Source: Tubiluchus corallicola (lineage: Eukaryota > Priapulida > Priapulimorpha > Priapulimorphida > Tubiluchidae). Taken from it: a DNA stretch of 64,000 nt. The notes beneath the pieces were generated by a model, which saw nothing but the letters and a program-made list of their open reading frames with translations, made no database searches and was not told where the DNA came from. The position numbers and the translations under genes are program-made. Shown here one piece after another: positions 1 to 23,375 of this stretch (positions within the stretch are counted from its first letter, which is position 1; each line of letters starts with the position of its first letter). The DNA lies in the NCBI GenBank assembly GCA_030141605.1, contig JAQGDQ010000128.1:372001-436000 (forward strand), given 5' to 3'.

Positions 1-600
1 GTCTGAAAACATGGTTAAAACATTCATGCAAGGTTTGTATCATGCTTCATAATTTAATACTGTTGAAACTTGAAATGGCTCAAGTGAACTTTTTATTTCA
101 AATAATAGCTAATAGATACATTTATTAATTGCAATACCAGTGAGGAAGAAGTAAGAGGCTAAAGCCGGTCTACGACCCATTCTCAAAATAAACAAAAAAA
201 CATAACACATGAACGAGAACAACATTATCAGAACTCCATAAACCCGTAATCAAAGAAAAAAACAGCAAAATTTGTGAACGCTATCCTTATCGAGTTGCTT
301 TAATCTAATCTACATAGTGTCAGATCATCTTCGTTTCCCAATTCAGCTCACCGGTCGCGTGAGGAAGCACGAAGCGTGAAGTTATTTATGTGTACGTTTT
401 TTGAGCTCTCTGCAAAATTCGAAAATATAATGGTTTCGTGAAGATGTTATTGGTTTCACGCTTTATACATAGCGTGAAAAACTATTTTGTTCGAGGAAGA
501 CGATAGCGGACATTGAAAAACATTAAAAACGGCCAGTAATAAGCTCTCCCAACTCAATGCAAACTTTACAGCGATAGAGCTGAATTATGCCATAAAACAA
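1..600. other. No gene seen
   Basis: AT-rich sequence without a convincing exon, RNA gene or repeat boundary. It lies 5' of the LINE fragment and could be intron of the gene that ends at 3992. Confidence 0.4.
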
Positions 601-639
601 ACAAAATGATAGGGAATAAGTCTTAATGGAGATGGAGTT

Positions 640-2482
640 CACCCAGTAATGTTAACACATCTGGGCTTCTGAGCTAAGTCAGCGTTCTTAAACTTGCGTA
701 ACTTATTCCTGAATGAGGGTCGATGGGTATGGAATAACTCGAAAGTTATATTTATTAAAAAAGAAAATAAGGAGACATACACTGAGCCCGGAAGCTTCTG
801 ACCAACAAATATTTCTCCTACTTTGGTGATTTTCAACAAGCTTTTGACTCAGTTTGGTTAGATGGCCTGATATATAAACTACATGAAACAAGAATCCGTG
901 GAATTTCGTTTGGCTTGATAAAAAAACATACGGTATGATAGGAAAGTACGTATTAGACTGGACAATTATTCTTTCAGTGATTACCACTGCAAAATTGGAT
1001 TGGTCCAAGGATCAGTGATCCCCTATTTTGTTTATATTCCATGCTTCTGAAATTTTCAGTCAACTGAGAACAATTATTGGTGATGTAAACTGTTACAAAT
1101 TTGCTGATGACGGGACGATCGTAGTAGGTAGTGGTATATCAATAGAAACAATTAAAAGAACCCAAAATTGCTGCAACAAACTACACAAATGGTGTTACAA
1201 AGGAAGGAAAGTCATAAATTGTTCAGCTGATAAAACTGAGGTCATACCTTTTGGACTTGGAAACCAACCTCAAACATGAACTATAGGAAATAAAATCATA
1301 AACTATGTACAGAATAGTGAGTTTCTTGTCATCATCATAGACAGTAATCGTTTGAATGCCACATAAACGCTTCAAGGAAAAAAGCTTAGAATGGTTGGAT
1401 AAAAATGTAAAAGAATTTAGTTTACCTACTGTAATTTCATTGTTTACAAGTATTGTTTTACCAACAATTATATATACGGAGCGACAGCGTGGACAAGTCG
1501 TAAGCATTGCGTCTTTGATGATTTAATTTATGATGTAATGAAGACAGGGACAGGTTGCCATTTTACGCCAACTAGAGAAAAATTGAAATTAATTTGTGAC
1601 CTATCACCACTAGATATCATGTTTAAAGCAATGTGTGCTAAACTGCTTTGTTAACATTAACTCTTACTGATGACCACCTTTTGAAATGAGAAATTATTAC
1701 AATAAGTGACCAAGCAAATCACAGGCATTTCATAAGCAAATCCACGCAACAACAAAGAAGTTTCTTAAGCATTGTAAAAACCTTGACAACCGCACTGAAA
1801 GTTTAAATAATGTGCCTGTTGATATTGTGCAGTATAAAAAATCAGAGATTGATGATTTTATTTCACGTCTATGGGTCGATAGGCGTCGCTCACGTTATCA
1901 ATGCCGTGAAAGTTCCATTAACCCCTATAAGATTTGGTTATTGACGCTAAAGTTGTCAATAACACCCTGGCAACGAAAAGTAGAAATATTAGCATTGAGC
2001 ATATTGCTAGGCCAAGGAAATTTTAAGGATTTTCTGCATAGACTTGGTTATATTAATGACAATTATTGTGAAAGCGACTTCGGTAGGCAAACGGCTGAAC
2101 ATTTGATATTTGATTGCCGAATAGTAAGTAGATTAGACTTAGCATAGTATATGATAGTATAGTAAGTAGTAAGTCAGGAAAAAGGTCTAAGTTTATCAGT
2201 TTTTTTCAAATCGTAATATTAATCTCCTTTTGACTGAAAGAGATGATGACATGTTGAAGAGCTTTGTAAATTTTGTAATGGATGATTTGATTTTAGGACT
2301 GCAAGCTGTTTAGCAAAATAACATTGTGTACCGAACTGACTTTTTATTCGATCTTTTACACAGTATGTAAATATTCTTGTACATCAACTGATTTTTGTTG
2401 TTGTAAACTACCACCTTGAAAATAGTATCTGTAAACATGTAAATATTTATTTTCAATAAAGAGTCATAATAATAATAAATAA
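640..2482 (+). mobile_element. Decayed LINE (Jockey/CR1-like reverse transcriptase)
   Basis: Broken reverse transcriptase of a non-LTR retrotransposon, read in several frames with frameshifts and stops. In order: an N-terminal RT stretch with SFRPTN-like residues near 780-810; an AFDSVW motif near 845; a QGSV-like motif near 1003-1015; the catalytic-site motif FADDGTI near 1100; a YGATAW-like segment near 1480; and a C-terminal piece (1812-2147) ending TAEHLIFDC, a typical tail of this class. The 3' end has AATAAA near 2456 and a short ATA-rich tail at about 2468-2482. The element is inactive. Family is inferred from motif order. It probably sits in an intron of the gene ending at 3992. Confidence 0.8.
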
Positions 2483-2523
2483 TCGCCGATTGCTGCACTG
2501 TAAGTAATTAATCAGTGTTTCAG

Positions 2524-3992
2524 GTATTGCATACACTGGATGCATACGTTTCTTAAATATCGAGGAAAAATCACCTGACCTCAGTTGTCAGTAGATTTCT
2601 CTGTGCGGGTACTAATCATGTTCAACAAATACAAGGGAACCCAGTCTTACGAGAAAAACAGCTAGCTTGGGAGTGTCAATGAATAAAATACGACAAAATT
2701 ATCATGCTAATTTTGAAAACAAAATTGTTAAGTAACTGCAGTGATCGTGACGTCGACTGCGTTAGGTATGATAGTGATGTCCACACAAATTATCATTTGG
2801 TGTACTCAGTAATGTACTTTATAAAGATAATAATGGTAAATGAGAATCTTTTACAGATATTAAAACGATCAGATTTGTAGAACATTTCGACGACAGGATC
2901 ACTCTAACTGTTAAATCCTTCCTACTTCTCACCATTGCTACTGGAATTGTCGTGATAGTTTTAAGTGTGATAGTCAACAAATGTGTTAAAAAGGTGGGTA
3001 CGGTATCCTGTAGTTACTACCGTTACTATTACAGTTACAGTTACAAAATAATTTCAGAGAATGTAAATTTGTTACCACTAGAAATTTTTAAATTTAGCAT
3101 TTTGCCAGCTCCTGGTGATGATCCAAAATTAACAATAATTACAACTTTTGCGCCTCATTCTTAGTTAAATTTGTGTGATTGTGCAATTATGTATCAATCA
3201 AATCTGAGTTTTTTCATATTGCTTAACATATAGCTCACAAAATTCTCTTGGTATGAAATAAATTTGCTTTAAAAAACCCTGCTTCTGAACGTAAAGGACA
3301 GAATTCAAAGTGGTCAGTCATTTATAAGAACGGAATTTTAATATTAGTACAATAGCATGAGCTTATTTGAATAAAAAAATCTAATTTAGGCACAAAAACA
3401 AAAACCGATAAAAGTGACGGACGACAGCACGTTACTTGATTCTAGAAGTTGGATTGTAGACGTTGTGAAATCAGCCACTGAGACAATAGACATGCAACGA
3501 AAGCAGGTATGTGCAACACATGCTCTCTCTCTCTCCCCCTCCTTCCCTCCCTTTCTCTCTCTCTCTCTTTCGCTCCACCCTATATATATATCTTTCTCTC
3601 CACCCCCTCTCTCCCTTTCTCTCTCTCTTAATAATGATGATGATGATGACGACGAGTCGGCAACAACGACGAGACAACATTTTTACTCACACAATTTCTA
3701 CTTTGGCACAGTTGTTGTATTTCTGATTTCCTGTTTTTAGTTACAAGAAGCTGAAAGTTTAGTGCGCAAGTACCGGAAGCAGATGAATTCAGTTATCAAC
3801 AAGAAACACCCTCACATCAGACGACGTGTAAAAGAAACAGCAGACGACGTAGAACTTGAGGACACGGGAGATCGGGAAATTAATTATTGGAGCGAGAGAG
3901 TAGACAGCTGTGACAATATTCAGGACAGTATTGAAAAGCGAATTGAGGAAATAAAGAACAACATTTTAGCAGTTTCTTCCACTAAAGAATAG
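2524..3992 (+). CDS. 3' exons of a single-pass membrane protein, unidentified
   Basis: Exons inferred from splice sites and phase: 2524-2586 (tentative), 2857-2993, 3390-3506 and 3741-3992, with the stop at 3990-3992. Exon 2857-2993 encodes a strongly hydrophobic segment (FLLLTIATGIVVIVLSVIV) flanked by lysines, so one membrane helix followed by a cytoplasmic tail of about 120 residues. The tail is charged and helical (KSATETIDMQRKQLQEAESL, then an RRR cluster and an acidic stretch). All junctions keep frame: phase 1 into the membrane exon, phase 0 afterwards. The tentative exon reads GCIRFLNIEE, which faintly resembles a laminin-G end, but this is weak. I do not recognise the family. The 5' part lies upstream, beyond or across the LINE. 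Confidence 0.6.
3521..3660 (+). repeat. CT-rich simple repeat with short GAT/GAC run
   Basis: Pyrimidine-rich stretch (CTCTCT with CCCTCC interruptions) followed by GATGATGATGACGACGA, within the last intron of the membrane-protein gene. It opens long spurious reading frames on both strands. Confidence 0.85.
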
Positions 3993-5404
3993 CAATATAT
4001 TGTTCTGTTTGTACAAACAAAGAGACAAATGAAACAAAGGCATAAAGAATAATTGCATTTGTGTACCGCTGAACTTGTTTAATATTAATTAACTTTGTGC
4101 TGCTGTGCGTTTGTGTGCATCATAATACTGTCGTACCATGGTACATCTTGCTGGATGCGTACAGTTGTTTATAGTGAACATAATGAACAGATAGACAGAT
4201 AATGAACATTAAGATAAACTTTCCCAAAATACACAATAGGCAATATCAACAATAATTCATGGTTTAGGCATTTCACAAAACAGTCTCTTCTCTTCCTGTT
4301 CAGTCAGTCTGTCACCTCTACATTTCCTATCTTTCCATTGCATGACCTGACAGTTCACCGTTATTTCTCTTCCTAGTCAAACTTGTCTCGTTTTCTCAAC
4401 TAACTTGCTGCTTTTTTTCTCTGCTGCACGCAGCTGTTTCTCTTCCCCGTTTCAGCACATTTCAAATGCGTTGAGATTTACTACAAAGTACAAACAGTAA
4501 AAATTTAAAAAGCAAAATAACTATGATCGCAGAACTTGTATTGTTTAAACAGAATTTCTGAGTAACTAATTTTCTAGATTCACACATCACGTATTTTAGT
4601 CAAAACAACTCCTAATTCCAGCATGTTAGGTTGCAGCTTTCCAGGTACTATAATTATTATAACCACACTGCAGAAAACGCATAAAACTTACACGCCCATC
4701 CAGCAAATCATAATTATAGTGTAAGAGTTCATTTACTCTGACTGGCTTTTTTTAGTTTGTTACCCGCTTGTTGTGCTTGCCTTCTGTTTTTAGTTTCAGA
4801 AAATTAACCTCTGACCTTAAGCTGAAAAGTCAAGTTCATTGGCTACCTCACTAAAATCTGCTCCTTGTCATGCACTAAGTTACCGTCCTCCTTACTAACA
4901 TATTTCAGGTGTTGCATTTTCAGTGTTCATTTAAAGCTCTTGTGCTTTAGCAGGCACTCTCCCATGGATGCCTTTAAAATATGTTTTGTAATTTTTGCTT
5001 TCACTATATCGCATTTGACAATATTTTTGACCATTCGGCGCTCATAGTATACTCAGAATTTTGCCATAGAAACCTGGACGGATTACGTACAGATCAAGCG
5101 TGCTAAAACTGCAGAGGATTAGCATCTTATAACGGTGAATAGTAAAGTCCCCAGAAGATTGCATTTACAAAACAATCAAAACTTTAATGCCACGTAACTT
5201 TATAACATAGCAAAAAAAGAACGGACAACAATGTAATGTAATGACATTCTAAGTGATTCTACGTAATACATTTATCTTCAGCTGCAATTGTCTGCCTGGT
5301 ATTGGTAATAATGTATTGTTTTTTGTAATGAACTTTAGACAAAGTTTTTAATGCTTGCATATTAAAATTAAAATTATTGTTGCTATGTTGTGGTCATTTG
5401 CATA
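3993..5404. other. Intergenic, no gene seen
   Basis: Space between the stop of the membrane-protein gene and the signal-peptide exon of the LRR gene. AT-rich; no splice-consistent open frame found. It should hold the 3' UTR of the first gene and the promoter of the second, neither of which I can place. Confidence 0.5.
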
Positions 5405-16886
<11,482 letters not shown>

Positions 16887-17059
16887 CTGTTGTCATTTTG
16901 TTTCATTTGTTCATTATGAGGTTGCACTTACATCTTTGGCTCATTGCAAATCATTGGCCTAAAGTTTTTTGGAAATTTGTGTCGAAGCTATAAACGAGAA
17001 ACACTCCAAACTGATTGTTGTGAGAGTGGGGGGACAGCAAATTAATTAGCTAGGAGAAG

Positions 17060-17430
17060 ACAAACGCCCACATAAAACACGTAGACATCGTTAAAATTTG
17101 CATTTCGGCCCTTTATTCTAAGGTAATCTTCAGAGAATACCTAGGCAAAAAATAATACAGATTTTAGTACAATTTGCCAACTTATATATATACATATATA
17201 TAGTTTGGAAGTGCATGCACCATGTTTGTGGTCACAAACCAGCAATACCACTTAACGAACAAAATTTGACTCAGTACACTTCGGTTTTTACGGGCAGGAA
17301 ATTTAGCAATTTCCTTGAAATAGTTCTCAAATACTTCTGATCAGTAAATTCAGCGATGTTACTGTAGTTTCGAGTACCCAGTGGAGGACAAACCCCGATG
17401 TAAAACACGTCGACATGGTTATTGTTACAG
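17060..17430. repeat. Dispersed-repeat fragment with internal direct repeat
   Basis: Two related stretches, GACAAAC...TAAAACACGTAGACATCGTTA (near 17060-17095) and GACAAAC...TAAAACACGTCGACATGGTTA (near 17388-17421), bracket AT-rich DNA. Confidence 0.45.
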
Positions 17431-17443
17431 AGAGTTGGAAAAT

Positions 17444-17580
17444 GGTTACGAAACTTAATATTTCCCAAGTCTTTTCTTTTTTTGGTTGTACTAGAGTGAT
17501 TATTATCTGTTGTTATTGGCGTTACGTATATATATATACCAAAAAAAGAAAAGACTTGGAAATATTAAGTTTCGTTAACC
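17444..17580. repeat. Inverted repeat with 43-base arms
   Basis: Arms 17444-17486 and 17538-17580 are reverse complements apart from small differences (core ACGAAACTTAATATTTCC and AAGTCTTTTCTTTTTTTGGT). The 51-base spacer contains a TATATATA run. Likely a fold-back element end. Confidence 0.85.
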
Positions 17581-17674
17581 AATAACGTCTTGCTTATTTT
17601 GCTTGGGCGTCTTGCTTATTTTTGGTTAACTGAAAGCAAGTTGCCTTTTGGTTTTTTTTTAATGATAGTTTCAT

Positions 17675-17993
17675 GAGTACATTGAAACTGACGGACATTG
17701 TGGAACTTCAGGCACACGCGTTCGGTGTGGGAAATGTGTATTAATCTATCGAGTTATCGCAAAACCTAATGCTGAGGAGAATTCATGCAAGCGCATTCTA
17801 TCTGAGCAATGAGATACGCGAAATTAAAATCTGGAAAAGTCCACTTCTAGACATAGCTGATTTGGATTTGTCCAATCATTTAAGTATCTCTATTATTATA
17901 TTTCGTGCAACTGGTCTAGCAAAAATGAATATACCGCAGCTTCATCCAAATCGTCCTCCATATGTCATATACCTGCAAATACTTTGTAATTAA
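17675..17993 (+). pseudogene. Dead LRR unit, relic of exon 5b type
   Basis: Reads KLTDIVELQ..., then an in-frame TAA (17741-17743), then IELSQNLMLRRIHASAF and on through SPLLDIADLDLSN to HPNRPP. This matches the second half of LRR exon 5b closely, including NLHPDRP/QLHPNRP. It lacks the cysteine cap, carries the nonsense codon, and where exon 5b has CTTGGTAAG it has CTTTGTAAT, so the splice donor is degraded. It lies 0.8 kb after the LRR stop. Confidence 0.85.
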
Positions 17994-19997
17994 TACCACA
18001 TTAGCTGTTTTGTTGTAATATAGTGTAGTGTAACAACTTAAACATATCAGCTTGATACAGAAATACATTAAAAGTTATTATTAATCATTGAGACATTAAC
18101 AGTAGGAAACTGAACAACAAATTTAGAAAAATCTGAATTCCGGTTATATATTGAAGCATGGCAGGGATTCTTAATTGGGAGACTGAGCATTCGGGCTGTT
18201 CTCTAACACCATATGCATAAGATCTGCTTTCAGGACGAGTAAATTAATAATCCATTCCATGGCGCCAGGCGCTGCTGTGTGGCTTATGAACACAGTCAAG
18301 GAAAATGACAGTGCATGATGTCTAGTGTATAATTTATAATTGCTACCACTTTTAACCCCGATAAATGAAAATAGCACTCTTTTGGCAGTGCACGATTGCC
18401 CGGGCGACAGGCGGCGAAATTAAAGATGCTCGTCCTGTGTAATGAAATAGCTCAGATCTGCTTTTGTGGGTGCTTAGTCTTCAATACTCATTTGATAAGA
18501 CTTGTTGCCACATCCATAGCAAAAGACTGCATTTTCTAACTTGTAATAAGTTAACAATTGACATAACAACGTGCTTAGATTACATTTAATTCTATGATAA
18601 ACATCGTGTAGTTCTGCAATAATTTATTTCTTCATAAATTGCTAGTTGTGGTTAAGTGATGAGGCATTCATCGATTGCCACTACTTATCCACCTTGATGA
18701 AATTGTGGCCAACGAATAAAGCACAAAACACTGCCCAGTTGTAGCACAATGAAATACCGTACCAGAATACAATAAAATGTGAAAAACACTTATTCACTGA
18801 ATAGGACTCAAGGAAGTTACACTGAATAGGGCGATCAGCTTTGTGTTCTTTTTTCAAAATATAGTTTAAGAAGGTGGGAGAATGCATATCATTAGCAGCT
18901 ATAGGCCAAAGGATTACAGACAGGCTAAGATGGCGACAGTTGGATCAGTGACAGTTCTACGAAAGGATGTGTTCTTGTAAAAACAAAGTATGCTAGGGCT
19001 AACAGTTTGTTTCTTCTTGCCCATTGACTCCAGCGGACTACTGCTTTTTTCTTCAATAAAGAAAATATAATGATTTTTCTAATTAATTACAATGTGCTGC
19101 TTTTACCAATATTTGCAAAAAGTATTTTTTTCCTATCAGATGCTGACAAAATATACAGTCCATGCTTGAGAACGTGAAATTTAACCTCCGCAGATAATGT
19201 ATTATTATTTCAGCAGAAAGTATGAATGTACCACTAGACAAAGGGCCTCCACAATTAGGAGACTCGGCCGTCAAAGGACCGACAGTCAAAAAACACCAGA
19301 CAAAACACTACTGGTCAAGCAGTTACATGAAAAGGCAAAAAAACTGCCAGTTAAAAGACCACTAAAGAAAAGCCGATAGATCCCAAAAAGGATGAACCGA
19401 AAAACTATTTAAGACACGCTTTCTACGGGGGTTGGAGAGGTTTAATTGTTAAGTTCTCAATTATTGTATAGTGTTAGTAAGGGTCTTACAGGACAAAAAT
19501 TACTCTCTAGCAGGTATCGATCGCCCAGGCCTATTACTTATGTGAAAAAGCAGCATGTTGCAACTAACTCAAACAGAAGGCAGCTGAACCAAAGCGCAGG
19601 AAGAAGTAAATTGATACCTCACAACAAAGTTTGTTTTTATAAGAACATCACACTAGCATGCTGATTGCAAGTATGCGGTTACATTCTTTCAGAGAACGGT
19701 CACTGATGTACGCCAAACCTTGATGCACGCTAACTAGGAATAGGCAGAAGTTACGCGAATCATATCTTTCCACTAAGCTGTGATACAAAAGTAAAGCTGT
19801 CTGAATCTTATTTCGCAGTTATCACCAACCAGTCATTGTCCTCTTGCATAGGCTATTGCCTGTTTAGGATCTTAACAGTACTTAACTTTTCACAAAAATA
19901 AAAAATCATATCTCTCTGATCGTCGGCTTGTTCACAGTTCTTGGCCTGTTGATGCCTCAATGCCTACAATAGGTGGAATGAGACTTTACGGAAGACG
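17994..19997. other. Intergenic, no gene assigned
   Basis: No homology recognised. An open stretch at 19212-19379 follows an acceptor-like TATTTCAG and is lysine/proline-rich in two frames, but without partner exons I do not call it a gene. Confidence 0.4.
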
Positions 19998-20432
19998 AAT
20001 TTGTGCACAGACATTACAGCTAAATTGTGCTAATTGCAATCATGATCCATGATTGCAATTCATGGATCATCCATCCTTTTTTTATCGGGTTCACATGACA
20101 GTGGGCTTATACAAGCCTTTGCTTCTCTAGCCCACTGCAGTACAATTATTCTTTTATGATAACGATAGTGTATGAAACTAACAATTTAAAACAGTATGAC
20201 GTAATAATTTTGATGTCACTGTGTGCTTAAATGTCATTATATTATACTGAATGTGATAATAATAAAACTAAACCTAAACATGGTGTTTCAAACGTTTTAA
20301 TGATAGAGATCGTATGTGGTTGAAGTGCTGAATTATTTTAATCCATAATTTTAGGTTCGAATCGATTTCGAACTAAAAAACTTGTTTGAATCGAATTCGA
20401 GCGTTTGAACTCGAATTGAATTCACCCCAGCA
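19998..20432 (-). mobile_element. Old copy of the 404-base hAT-like element, interrupted
   Basis: Two blocks (about 19998-20045 and 20279-20432) match the reverse complement of 63310-63560, including the TTCGAAT-rich subterminal region and the AGTGCTGA motif. About 230 unrelated bases separate them. The TAGGGGTGAGCAT end is worn to TTCACCCC. Confidence 0.75.
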
Positions 20433-20817
20433 CTAAGCAGTAGACATCCAGACCTGAGCATTACAAACAGGTACCTTATATTAAAATTAATAATATTGTC
20501 TCACTCAATTCATCAGAAGGTTCCCTGCTGCGGGTATAAAAGAACATCAAATTAAGTGCATACGAATTGACAAATTGTAACCAAGAAGCGTATAATCTTG
20601 ATAACAATATATATATTATCATATGGTTATAACTTTATTATAATGCAGTAATAAACAATTCAACACACAGTTATAACTTACCGGCCGATTAGCGTAGTGT
20701 ATAGCTCGGTGGAGTTGCTGTAGAGCTCGTCTAGTAAATAAATCATACGAATTAAATGATGTTATGACCAAAGATTTTCAGATTTGCAGACAGTAGTAGG
20801 CATATTACATAAGTAAT

Positions 20818-21870
20818 CTTTCTTTGTTTGAAATTTTCTTTGGCCATCTAATACCCAAAAATGTTTCTGTAATTTCGCCTTTGAAACCCATCGATTTCAG
20901 CTTTATGATTTGCTTTTAATGTCCAGAGCTCAGAGTTATACAGAAATACAGTTTCGACTAAGGCTGAGAATATTCTGATTTTTGTTTCCAAAGAAATCTT
21001 CCTATTTTCAAAAATTTTTGCGAGTTTTGAGTAAGCTGATAATGCCATTATCTTTCGTCTTAATATGTCGTCCTCTGTTGCTAGCAGACTACCGAGATAC
21101 TTGCATCTTTGCCTTGATTCATCACCATGGCGTGTTATATGAAACTCTTCAGTTTTATTTTTGTTTATAACGAGATTCATTCTGTTCAGTTTCTTCTCTA
21201 TTGAGTTTTTTATTTCATCTACTTGTTCTTTGTTTCTTGTAATCCATGCCACATCATCAGCATACTGCATTGATATCGTAGTTGACTTACTTTGTAGAGA
21301 GCTGTAACTGTGTTCTTGTCTTACTTCATTCAGTATTAATTTAGGATCAAGAATTGTGTAGTTGTGATCTTCTAGGTCTTTCAATGGTATAACTTTGTCC
21401 TCGGTGAGAGCTATGGCAAGATATAAAGTGAAAAGTACAGGGCTTAGACAGTCACCCTGAGGTACTCCTTTGTTTGTAGAAAATTGCTGACTCAATTTCC
21501 CTTCACACCTGACTTGAAACAAAGATCAAATGAAAACTTCAAACAAAGATCTATATGAAAAAATAAAAGAAGAACCTTGGACAAGAAAAATAAAAAGACG
21601 ACGTTTAAGATGGATTGGGCATATGCTTAGACTACCTGATGACGTTCCAGTGAAGATAGCTCTTCAACAAGCCATAGAACCTGCTAAAAAAACCTGCAGG
21701 AGGACAAATGTTAACATACTTAGATTTTGCACAGAAAGATTTAAACACTTCAGCATTGATCCTTAGAAACAAATCCACTTGGGGCATTGCAGCGTGTAGG
21801 GAGTCCTGGCATAGAGAGGTGAGCAGAATCATGTCCCTGGACGTTTGATTCAGTGAAGAAGAAGAAGAAC
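20818..21870 (+). mobile_element. LINE insertion with 5' inversion
   Basis: Plus-strand 3' part, about 21525-21870: the C-terminal LINE segment (RRLRWIGHMLRLPDDVP) ending in a GAA-repeat tail. Its 5' neighbour, 20818-21524, is the preceding RT portion in inverted orientation, reading on the minus strand: GVPQGDCLSPVLFTLYL, then the catalytic YADD, then RRNYRNIFG. The two segments overlap at the LINE break by about 17 bases (AAAAYTTCAAACAAAGA), and the whole is flanked by AAGTAAT at 20811-20817 and 21871-21877. This is the structure expected from twin priming. It is truncated and inactive. Confidence 0.9.
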
Positions 21871-21885
21871 AAGTAATATTATTAT

Positions 21886-22200
21886 CTACGGTAATAGGTG
21901 CTGCTGCTGGCTTGCTGGGCCAAGAACAGAATTAGTATTGTCCCTGCTGTAGCGGAAATTGAATTTTTTACCTAGGTAGCTATCTTCTGTGGTCTTCAAG
22001 TGTGTTTCCTGCCCAGCTATAATATTTGGTTTATATTTTTCTTGCTCTTTTTTCAATGTATTTTCCTTATGATTGGGTTTTAGTCGCTGTGCGTTTAGAG
22101 TTTCAATCTTTATTTTGTTTCCATGCCCCATTATTATGAGATAAGTAGTAGTAACACCGTCAACTGAGGTGACGTTGTTATCCAGTGTGACTTTGTTCAA
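21886..22200 (-). mobile_element. LINE endonuclease fragment
   Basis: Minus-strand open frame with IKIETLNAQRL and NIIAGQETHLK, the N-terminal motifs of an AP-type LINE endonuclease including the metal-binding Glu of QETHL. It lies outside the target duplication of the neighbouring inverted LINE, so it is a separate, truncated copy. Confidence 0.75.
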
Positions 22201-22785
22201 AAATGCTTGTTAGTTTCTGCATAAAATGTTTGTGCATAAACAAGAATAAATTAAAGCGGAGCAGAGATTTTCAATAATAGTGAAACTATTTTAGTATTTA
22301 TGTTGCAAGGCAGATATCCAATTCAGTAAAATTTAATATAATTATTTACACTGTATTGCTCCTTAGACATTCAGTCAGTGGCATTTCAGTGCACAAACTG
22401 TGGAAATTAAATAGATTCACAATATCATAGGTATTTTTTTCTGGAACAGAACTGCAATGCAGCAATAGTTTGGTTAGTGTTGTTTATGTTTTTAAAAACC
22501 TAGAACAAAGTCAACCTAATACTTTGACCCGTTCCATACAAGTGAACATTGTCCCAAACACCGGCGTGACATTGTTCATTTTTCAAGCTTTTAAGAAAGT
22601 AATTATGAGGGTGGCCGCTTCTTTGTATCAGGTGGTCTAGTAGGTAACACCGAATGTAACCTGTTTGTAGGCCTATTTTAGGATTTTCTGCAGGACTTTA
22701 GAGTGGGAAGTAATTAAAACACTTCATGATAGATCATTAAATTTTTGTTATCCCCCATTATTATATTCATTCATTTCCTTAAAAC

Positions 22786-23375
22786 TAGGGTTGCTAGATT
22801 AGAAAATTAGAAGTACGGGACACTCTTAAAATCTCTTTCTATACTACTATATTTATAAATTTATACATGCCTACACACCCAGACTAATATATTATATAAA
22901 AGTAGAGACATAAGTTAAAAACATAAAGCAAGGATTTTAATGGGTTATAAGGAAAACAAAAGTAAAATCATTTGAAAATATTTATTTAATACAGACAACA
23001 GAGAGCCATTATTATTATTTAATACAGGAATAATGATAACTAAAAGAAATTCTAAGAGAGAGAAAGTGAAATCATTGCAAAATTCTTATTCAATTGATAC
23101 AGTATAAAAATGTAAAGGAAAATAATCGTGAAAATTATTATTTAATACAAGCCATACAGAAAATAGACTAAAAATTTTGTTTCATATTGAGAATATAAAA
23201 AGAAACAGAACTGACAAACATCTATTTTTATATATAAAAGTATATTTTTATTACTAAATTTGAAATGAACTAAATACATGACATTTGGGTGTCCCTGAAA
23301 GGTCAGTACAGGACAGGAAACAAAATTATCAATTATGGGACATGTCCCATATATAAGGGACGTCTGGCAACCCTA
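22786..23375. mobile_element. 590-base hAT-like non-autonomous element
   Basis: Ends TAGGGTTGCTAGA and TCTGGCAACCCTA are inverted repeats with one mismatch. An exact 8-base duplication CTTAAAAC flanks it (22778-22785, 23376-23383). Very AT-rich inside, no coding frame; a GGGACATGTCCC palindrome lies near the right end. The 8-base duplication points to the hAT group. Confidence 0.9.

Noticed and set aside
3471-3726. Arg/Glu- and Ser/Leu-rich frames over the CT repeat
   Set aside because: Low-complexity artefacts in an intron.
19197-19379. Lys/Pro-rich frame after an acceptor-like site
   Set aside because: Open in two frames, low complexity, no neighbouring exons.
20687-20740. tRNA A-box-like GATTAGCGTAGTGTATAGCTCGG
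   Set aside because: No B box or acceptor stem, so not called as a SINE.
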